Positions 57,120-64,000 of a stretch of 64,000 nt of DNA are shown here, one piece after another. The position numbers and the translations under genes are program-made. Location: the NCBI GenBank assembly GCA_021292165.1, contig CM037876.1, positions 282,446,521-282,510,520 of the forward strand. The letters are read 5' to 3'. Position 1 is the stretch's first letter. Each line of letters opens with the position of its first letter. Under the pieces are notes generated by a model. It was not told the origin of the DNA. It made no database searches and saw nothing but the letters and a program-made list of their open reading frames with translations. The stretch is from Shinisaurus crocodilurus. Its lineage: Eukaryota > Chordata > Lepidosauria > Squamata > Shinisauridae.

Positions 57120-57242
57120 ACCTGAACTGGTTCAGTGACTGGCCCAACGTTACCCAGTGTACTTTATGGCTGAGCAGGGATTTGAACCCAGGTCTCCCTG
57201 GTCATACTTGACCCCGCTATCCATGACAGCACACTTGCTTTA
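57120..57242 (-). repeat. Old Sauria-type SINE
   Basis: In minus orientation, GTGACTGGCCCAACGTTACC, GGCTGAGCAGGGATTTGAAC and CCAGGTCTCCCTGGTC mirror the head and body of the Sauria SINE, including the B box. An old MIR-type SINE is the alternative, but the GGCTGAGC word favours Sauria. Confidence 0.65.
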
Positions 57243-57585
57243 GCTCTTTAACACTTGTTTTGGAATGGGGGGACTGAATCCACTGATTTCCAAACAAATG
57301 CTCGGCACTGTCAAAGTTGACAGCACCAACCATTTGCTCACCAAGATGATCTGGTTGGAGTCTGTAGTACTAGATAGAAAGAAATCCAACTACATTACTG
57401 GGGGTGGGGGGAGGAGTGTTAGTCTGTGGAATTATTCTACTTTGTGCCTTTGCTGAGTGAGCACACATTTTTGAAGTATGTGCTTTCTAACTTTCAGACT
57501 TAGGGAATTTGAGAAATGAAGGTCAGTTCTATCTAGGAAAGTGGGAGGGGTGGAGGGAGCCCATACACTTGGCTTGGGAAAAGTA

Positions 57586-57836
57586 CAGTCATGCCTTGGA
57601 TTGAGAGCATAATTCGTTCCGGAAAGGTGCTTGTAATCCAAAACACTCTTATATCAAAACGAAATCCCCCCAAAAAAAAATTGTACAGAGATTTTTAATT
57701 TAAGTCATACTACAGTACTTGTATTGCAAGACGACGCTTGTATATCAAGTCAAAAAAATTTAAATAAATATTAAAAATTTTGCTTGTCTTGCAAAACGCT
57801 CTCAAACCAAGTTACTTGTAATCCAAGGTATTACTG
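57586..57836. mobile_element. Mariner/Tigger-type MITE, 251 bp
   Basis: The inverted ends CAGTCATGCCTTGGATT and AATCCAAGGTATTACTG (two mismatches) are flanked by TA on both sides (57584-57585, 57837-57838). TA is the target of the Tc1/mariner superfamily. Internal words such as CTTGTAATCCAA and TTGTATTGCAAG repeat the terminal theme. No transposase. Confidence 0.85.
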
Positions 57837-57838
57837 TA

Positions 57839-60023
57839 TTTCAAGAAACCACTAATCATTCTTAAATCATTGAGGAAATATTTAAGGTTTTATATTCAAT
57901 AAAGTAATTCTGCCTTGCCTCTTAGAAATACATATATTTGATGCATAGATGATATAATGGAACATCACAGTGCCAAAAGAAAGACATCCTTTGTTCTAAG
58001 TTAGAATCTCAACCATTAAGCCAATTGCATGTTTTCATTGGCTAAGAGGGGAAAAAAAACCCTCAATGCTTTATGGACTATGTATTTTTCCATAGTGCAA
58101 TATTTTTCCAGCTCGTCTTATCTGGAAAAGGGGAGCCTTCAGTATAGGATCAACTATTTTATCATCATGGAGGTGTTTTCACAAGGGAGTAGGGAATATA
58201 AAGCTATATTGTCAACAATTCTGTCATTTACTGAACATAATGAGAACCTAAAATTCTCCAATGCTCGCGGCCATTTTAAAATATTAAATGTTTGTATTCA
58301 TAAAGCAACGTATTATGATGAATATTTGTACGCAGGATTATATAAAGAGCATGTCAGTTTTAGAATAATCATACAGCTCCTGAAAACTATTTCTCTTTCA
58401 GCATCCACAGCACGAGAGAAGGCACAGAAAGCATTCCAGTTTGCTGACTGAGAATATCCGAATGCTAAGCCAAATGTTCTCAAGGGAGAAAGTTCGGCTT
58501 GGGATGGGAGCAGGACAAACTTTGGGAGAGGAAGCAAAACCAGGTATGGTTTTCGAAGGGAGAAATTCTCTGATTGGTCTATAGGGGCTTACCACTGGCG
58601 GCAGCAGAGAACAAGAATCTTTGTGTCTTAAACTTTATTTTAGCGCGACTGCTGGCCAAGCTGCTCTCAGTGGCTGCCAACTGCTGGCCACTACTTTCCC
58701 CCTCCGAATGACAGTATAACCAAAAGGGTGGCAACTAGCTTGCAGCTGCAAAGAGGAGCTCCACTGCCACAGCCATAGGTGGCAGCACTAAAATCCCAGT
58801 TTTAAATCCAAAGAGCCTGAGTAATGACACTACACTTCTGTCATCAGAAGAAATGTATCGCTCATGCACTTCAGGGGCATATAGATCCTGCTCTTTCCCA
58901 GTCACCATAGGACAACATTGCTGTTATGAAACAAGCTTGCCCAACACCATCTGGAAAAGGCACATAGCCATGTTAGGTTTGCAGATGGAAGTGGTACTAT
59001 AAAGAACAGATCTGATGGGATGCTGTTTTACTACTGTAGTTTTCAAGTTCGCAGCCTTCTGCAGCTTAATGTCGCATCAACAAGGAAATAATCCATTTCC
59101 TTTTTGCCTCCTGCAGCTGCTGCTGCCTCCCTTGGAGGGTAACAGCAGGAAGCAAAATGTGTATTATACAATTTGTCCTCATGAGACAGACCTCTAACCC
59201 TGTGGATTTAAAACTTACCAAAAAGCAGGCTCTTTCAGCCATCTTTTATCATTATATTTTTTTAGAACAGTTAGATTGCTGGAAACCATGCAGCATCTAA
59301 GCAGCATCTAAAAAGTGATCTACCACAACATTAAATTCTTAAAAAGCAAAATTGTTTTCCTTGCATATATTACTTTATTTGGCACTCTTGTTATATTCCA
59401 GAAGCAACTATGTTAAAATAAGAAATGCCATCAGTAATTTCGACACTTCAGCAGGTAATCTTTCGTCGCAAATTCTTAAATCATATAATCTTTTGGGAGG
59501 GAGTATTAACATGTTATTATACTCAATTTTATTTCTTTGACAGGAAGCAAGAATGCTATGAAAATTAGCCTGAAAAAATATTAAAAATCAATCAACTAGT
59601 TTTATAGCAATTAGCATTTTGTACCTGGAGTGGATTGCTGTTCTGCCATCTATTTAAAAAAAGCCCTTATTAGAATTATAGTTGACAAAGTTATTGCTAA
59701 ACACTGACTTGTTCTTAACATTCTTCTGAGCGAGCTGAAAATTTCCAATACAATCCGTGATTATATAATTATAAAATAAATTAAATGTTACTTCTGGATG
59801 CACTGTTATGCCAAATTAAATAGTGCTGCTGTAATGACTGCCCATTTATACCATTCAAACTGGATTAACTGAAGTCCTGATCTTCAAAGAGTAACAGCTG
59901 AGCTCAAGGGTATTTTTGAAGATCACAACGTAAAATAAAGATCTTAACTAAGTTAATACAAGGTCCATAATATCAGTATCTTAAGAAGCTCATAATCTAT
60001 TAGACAGAAAATATCACAATATC
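57839..60023. other. Intron, no recognised element
   Basis: AT-rich intronic sequence. A 140-codon open frame at 58029-58451 has no domain, repeat or codon-use support. A CAGCATCTAAG tandem duplication lies near 59291-59312. Confidence 0.4.
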
Positions 60024-60267
60024 AGTGTGGCGTGGCGTAGTGGTGAGAGTGCTGGACTGGGACTCGGGAGATCCAGGTTCTAGTCCCCGCTCAGCCATGA
60101 AACTCACTGGGTGACTTTGGGCCAGTCACTGACTCTCAGCCTAACCTACCTCACAGGGTTGTTGTGAGGATACAATGGAGAGGAGGAGGATTATGTAAGC
60201 TGCTTTGAGTTCCTTGCAGGAAAAAAGGCGGGGTATAAATATAATAAATAAATAATAATAAATAATC
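60024..60267 (+). repeat. Sauria-type SINE
   Basis: Complete copy: GTGGCGTAGTGGTGAGAGTG head, GGTTCTAGTCC B box, GTGACTTTGGGCCAGTCACT body, AAAAAGGCGGGGTATAAAT, and an (AATA)n tail. The start has a duplicated GTGGCGTGGCGTAG. Confidence 0.93.
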
Positions 60268-60512
60268 AATGCAGGGTGCCTCATCTTGACATGTAGAGTT
60301 TTAGCCACCCTGTCTCAAACATGGTATCAGGATTGAATAAAGTATGTGTAAGAGCCACAAGGATGCTTTCGGGGACTAAAGCTTTAGGACTTGAAACATA
60401 GGTTTCGAATGTGTGAACAACAAAAGCTTTAGTCTTTCACCTACCACTGCTAGAACTAGTGCATACATTAAATTGACACATCACAAATTTAGAACAAAAC
60501 TGAAAAAAAAGA

Positions 60513-60980
60513 TGCAGTAAGGGCACAATCCAATCAGTATGCCCATAACCTTCTGAACCTGGAGGATTATGGGCATCCTATGGTGGACCAGAGGAGTGCA
60601 GAGGTGAAGGTCTCCTCTGTGCTTTTCCCGCCCTGTAACTCAGCTAGATGGCCGATTTTGGCCATCTAGCTGAGGCACTTTGGAGTGGGAGGGAAGGATG
60701 CTGAGGCACCGCCAGAATATCTCGCATCTTGGCGATGCCTGTCTCCTCCCCTCCCTGCCCCCGCCCAGGAATGCCCCCTAAACCCTGTCTCCGAGGTTAC
60801 TCTTATGACCTCAGACACGCAGCCGGCGCAGTTCTTTCCACGCCAGCTGTGAAGGGGGGGAGGGCACACCGAGCACGAAGACCCAGCTACACAGTCAGAG
60901 TGCTTTTCCGACCTCGTAGCTGGGTCTCCGAAAATCCTATGGCTGTCTAGCGGCCATAGGATTGCACTGTAAGTGCACAA
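60513..60980. mobile_element. GC-rich multi-hairpin repeat, MITE-like
   Basis: It starts AGTAAGGGCACAATCC and ends GGATTGCACTGTAAGTGC, loosely inverted ends. Inside are a perfect 15-bp stem (CTCAGCTAGATGGCC and GGCCATCTAGCTGAG around GATTTT, 60639-60674), a 12-bp stem (AGACCCAGCTAC / GTAGCTGGGTCT, 60879-60927) and CCTATGG / CCATAGG near 60937-60961. No coding capacity; the superfamily is unknown. Confidence 0.6.
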
Positions 60981-61923
60981 GTGCTATCAGTTCTCAACTG
61001 GAGGCAGGTTCTCCTCCATTTCACTTTTTGGTTGGATGCAAACATGGCAGCAAATAAGTAATCAATTTATGATTTAATTCATAATCAGATATCCACCCAT
61101 ACATGGTTAGCTTACATGTTTGGGCCAGCATGTACCCAAGTGGTTCCGACCAACAAAACCTCACTGCGCATCAACCATTTTATACCAACTACACAATGAA
61201 AAAGTGTTGTTGATGTAATTTATGCTTTGGTAAATCCAGGTTGTCTCTACAGACCATCAAAGATGAACTACCTAAATCTGCTAGCTCCTGTGATATGTCT
61301 GTTCTTTTCATAGACAGAATCATTCTTGTTTGGCATTATTGGGGATCACTAGTTTCACTACAGATTGAAAACTGCAGTATGTTTAAGAGGCTCAGCCTTG
61401 TGTTGATACAAATTCAAGCTATATCACATATGATATGCTGCACTGCAGAGAGAGTGGTAGAACGAAAGAAGGGAATGAGGACAAACATTTGTTTATTCTT
61501 TAGCAAAATAAGAATTTTGGCTTAATTCTTGCAGACAGCAGATTAAGTGGCAAGCCTGTATCTACACTGTACCAATTCACAGACCAGAGGTTGGGATTTG
61601 TATGATTGAATGTTCCTGGATACTACCCTTGTTCCTACCCCACAAATCCCTGCACATAGAAAACTAAGTATTGGGGAGAAGGGTTCTAGCCTATACTTCT
61701 CCCCAACATGCTAGTTGTCAAGTGTATATACCGTTTTCTTTGTTTCCCCATGGGAGAGCATTCCATCATGCAAGCTCTCATCTGCAGTCTGAAGTGATCC
61801 AGTCCAGGCACAGGTTTACCATCTAATTTACTGTTTATAAGGCCAGGCTTTAATCTAGCACACACTCCTGCCACAAAAGGCCATGCAAAACAACCTAAAG
61901 TTATCTTTTAAAAAGACATTTAC
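60981..61923. other. Intron, no recognised element
   Basis: Intronic sequence just downstream of a CEP128 exon in gene sense. No repeats or RNA genes were recognised. Confidence 0.4.
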
Positions 61924-62084
61924 CTCTATTTGCATTCCTAGCTGTGCTCTCTCTTTGTCCTTGCGCTCTATGCATCGCTTTAACTCCTCTGTCTCTGACA
62001 TCATGGCACTGTGATTTAGCTTGGCTCTCAGTTCCCAGATCTGTTTCTCCATCTTTTGTTTCTCTGGATCGGACCTGTCAAGTA
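61924..62084 (-). CDS. CEP128: CEP128 exon, coiled-coil segment
   Basis: The exon encodes about 53 residues of charged heptad-type coiled coil, including EKQIWELRAKLNH and EELKRCIERKDKERAQL. This aligns well with the middle coiled coil of vertebrate CEP128, a centrosomal protein of the subdistal appendages of the mother centriole. The donor is clear (GAG followed by GTAAAT at 61923). The acceptor is less certain: three AG sites lie at 62106, 62085 and 62075. The one giving a start at 62084 is chosen because it leaves two bases, completing the phase-1 codon of the upstream exon. A start at 62105 is also phase-compatible. The downstream intron of about 30.3 kb is the longest here. Confidence 0.88.
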
Positions 62085-62247
62085 CTGGAACACACATAAT
62101 ACAATCTGGAATAAGAAATATGACACCAACAAAAAATGTGTCCACATGAACAGTTTTCCTGGGGAGCAGTAGATAAAGTTAACTGAATACATGCATGTTT
62201 GTTTAAGTGTTCAATTAATTTTATCTACATATACACAAACTTTAACT

Positions 62248-62260
62248 TATCTACATACAT

Positions 62261-62301
<41 letters not shown>
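62248..62301. repeat. (ACAT)n-(AC)n microsatellite
   Basis: A compound simple repeat: several ACAT units followed by about 18 AC dinucleotides. Confidence 0.95.
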
Positions 62302-62305
<4 letters not shown>

Positions 62306-63940
62306 CAAGTCTTTGGAATGTCTTGCTGGAGCATAATGAAAAATAATTCACAGAACTTGGGAGAGCTGCCTTCTCCTATAAGTCACCTCTAGCTGCAGAG
62401 GAAGGGAGAGTTTCTGACATACACCCACCCAAACTGTTGCAGAATTTCACCATCTCCCTAAGAATATTCAGTGAAATGCCCCTTCCTCTTCCATTGATTA
62501 CAAAAAGGGTGGAGAATTTTGGGAGGTCGTTTTTGCTCAGCTAAAAAATAAAAAGGCCCATTTTTTACTACAAATAGCACTTACAGATGTTGTCTATTTT
62601 ATTTATTCTGTGTTAAAGCCATTTTGTATAGTATGTGGTTTTTGATTACATATTTGCTGAATGTATATGAAAACTATTTTTTAAAAGCATTTGGTTTCCT
62701 TCTTAATTAATCTTTGGGAAGTTAGGATGGATTCATTATTGTGTTAGGAAGATAAGCCATTAAAAAGTTTTCCATAAGAGGACCAGGGCCAAATAACAGC
62801 AATATCAAAGCTTCAACAAGGAAAACTTGCCAGTAGAAGCATTTCCATTCATACAGTTGTATGGCAAATATTGAGGCTTGAGGAGGAAATGGATATTTAA
62901 AGCCATTTTAGGCACACTATAAGGGCACATATCAAGCTACATTGATCTATTCAATGCCACCTGGGACAAAAGCTGAAATCAACCAAGAATAGCTGGTTTG
63001 CTACCTCCATTTGCTTCCACAACAGATCATGCAGAGCATCTCACCAGCCCTGTTGAAATAAATGGCAAATTCAGCAGGCTTTGGTGGATTGCTTCCAGAG
63101 CCTGCCAATGCAATTACCTCTAATGAACACTTCAGATCTAGTTCCTAAAATGTTTACACTCCACCGTTCACCTCCCAACTTCTACTGTGCTCATTACGAT
63201 AGCAGAGACCTACAGCATCAACAGGGCAGGCCCCAGTCACAAGGCATAATCTTTCAGCAGCCTGTAAGAAATCAGGTCCTAGCTGGTTGGTAATTTACCA
63301 GACAATATTAATTAGCAGGGATTTCAGTTAAATTAAAAATTTAAGAGAGAATTAAGCTATGGTAAAATTTAATTATTTGAAATTTTATTTTATATTTTTG
63401 GAATTAAAAATAATAATTTCAGAGATAAAATGTGAGCCTCCCAGTGCCTACTCATACACAGAAAAAACATTTGAAGGATAAAAATACATATATTTGAAGA
63501 TATTTACAGAAACAAGTTTTTTGAAAAAAGATACCAGAACCTGATTGGGCCCATTTTCGGGCATTTTAAGAGGAACCCAAAAAAGTCACACAGTATATTT
63601 TCCATTTGCTTCTCTAACAACTGAGCTTTAATTCACACAACAGTTTTTACCATCTCAAGATCGTGTTTTGGCAGAAACCGGGTGAACCCTTGTAGAATTG
63701 CATTGTGGGAAGGGTTCAATGCGTGGAGATTATGGACAACAGATGTTTGGCAAATGCAATCCTTTTAAATTGATTTTGCCTAGCACACGTGGTCTTGCTG
63801 TTCTCTCTCTCTGACCGCTTTCAGCAAAATGAGACTTACTGTTCCAAGCACTGAATCCATCTCATGATACAGCTACTATATGGTCTTATTTTTCTGCCCT
63901 GTGTAGTAATAGGTAGGGGGTGGAGCGGGGAGAGTTCTAC
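62302..63940. other. Intron, no recognised element
   Basis: AT-rich intronic sequence between two CEP128 exons. No recognised transposon. Short open frames are not protein-like. Confidence 0.4.
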
Positions 63941-64000
63941 CTTTCCGCTTCCTCCTGTCATCCTCTTGCTCATCCGTATGGCTCTGGTGAAGTATGGCAA
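63941..64000 (-). CDS. CEP128: CEP128 exon (partial, 3' end of exon)
   Basis: This is the 3' part of an exon that begins beyond the window edge. On the minus strand an open frame of 19 codons is rich in Gln, Glu, Asp, Arg and Lys, ends in an RRKRK run, and is followed by a GTAGAA donor at 63940. It ends with one base of a split codon (phase 1), which matches the two leading bases of the next exon if that exon starts at 62084. Its place and charge pattern fit the segment of CEP128 just before the conserved EKQ-type coiled coil. The call is inferred from position, phase and composition, because this linker is poorly conserved in the family. Confidence 0.6.

Larger units (their letters stand above)
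1658..64000 (-). other. CEP128: CEP128 gene body (internal part)
   Basis: Eight minus-strand exons together form an internal portion of about 606 codons. The order and content fit a single colinear CEP128 transcript with no internal gap relative to the family. Introns visible in the window are about 1.9, 30.3, 4.3, 0.6, 11.6, 6.0 and 5.8 kb from 5' to 3'. All transposons described below are therefore intronic. The DIRS and 8.5-12.3 kb L2 elements lie in sense with the gene, whereas the 47.6-53.3 kb LINE and the Sauria SINEs at 16.0, 32.6 and 60.0 kb are antisense to it. No promoter or polyadenylation site of the host gene is in the window. Confidence 0.93.

Noticed and set aside
58029..58451. 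140-codon open frame on the plus strand
   Set aside because: AT-rich random frame with no recognisable domain or splice context.
1..64000. CRISPR array, operon or phage-defence system
   Set aside because: No regularly spaced repeats with spacers. Split exons with GT-AG introns and SINEs show vertebrate DNA.

Overview
This window is intronic and exonic DNA of a vertebrate nuclear gene, almost certainly from a squamate reptile (a lizard-type genome). The squamate call rests on several tRNA-derived Sauria-type SINEs, a 5S rRNA-derived SINE, L2 and CR1 LINEs, a DIRS tyrosine-recombinase retrotransposon and many hAT-like elements. It does not look bacterial or viral, and no operons, CRISPR arrays or prokaryotic defence genes are present. 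The species cannot be fixed from sequence alone.

The host gene runs on the minus strand and is recognised as CEP128 (centrosomal protein 128), a long coiled-coil protein of the mother centriole. Eight exons are visible, from N- to C-terminal: 63941-64000 (partial), about 61924-62084, 31229-31579, 26264-26914, 25506-25670, 13717-13893, 7696-7755 and 1658-1850. All inspected junctions are GT-AG. The five exons from 31579 down to 7696 each have a length divisible by three and join in phase 0. The first exons of the gene lie beyond position 64000 and the last exons lie before position 1.

The introns are a layered transposon record. Region 1-13 kb holds CR1 fragments, a 5S-SINE copy and a nearly full-length L2-type LINE (8540-12323, minus), whose 5' end carries two 217-bp tandem monomers. 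Region 13-25 kb holds a fold-back element, a Sauria SINE, old CR1/L3 sequence and a second 5S-SINE. Region 26.9-29.1 kb holds a 1.7-kb imperfect inverted repeat with a palindromic element nested in one arm, an L2 tail and a hAT-like element with a perfect 8-bp target duplication.

The 30-kb intron between 31.6 and 61.9 kb holds: an approximately 6.0-kb DIRS element (32893-38870, minus) with inverted termini, the diagnostic internal complementary region, RT/RNase H/methyltransferase and a full tyrosine recombinase; an old L2 copy (42.7-44.4 kb); a 2.1-kb non-autonomous hAT element with a CpG-rich core (45249-47383); and a decayed non-LTR element on the plus strand (about 47.6-53.3 kb), itself interrupted by a palindromic hAT element flanked by CTCTAGAG. 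Several smaller inverted-repeat elements and Sauria SINEs complete it.

The host exons look functional. All the mobile elements show at least one lesion, the DIRS element being closest to intact in its pol and recombinase part. I did not find a wholly new biological system. The most informative items are the DIRS circular-junction structure, the CpG-rich hAT passenger, the L2 promoter-like monomers and the large inverted repeat inside the CEP128 pre-mRNA.
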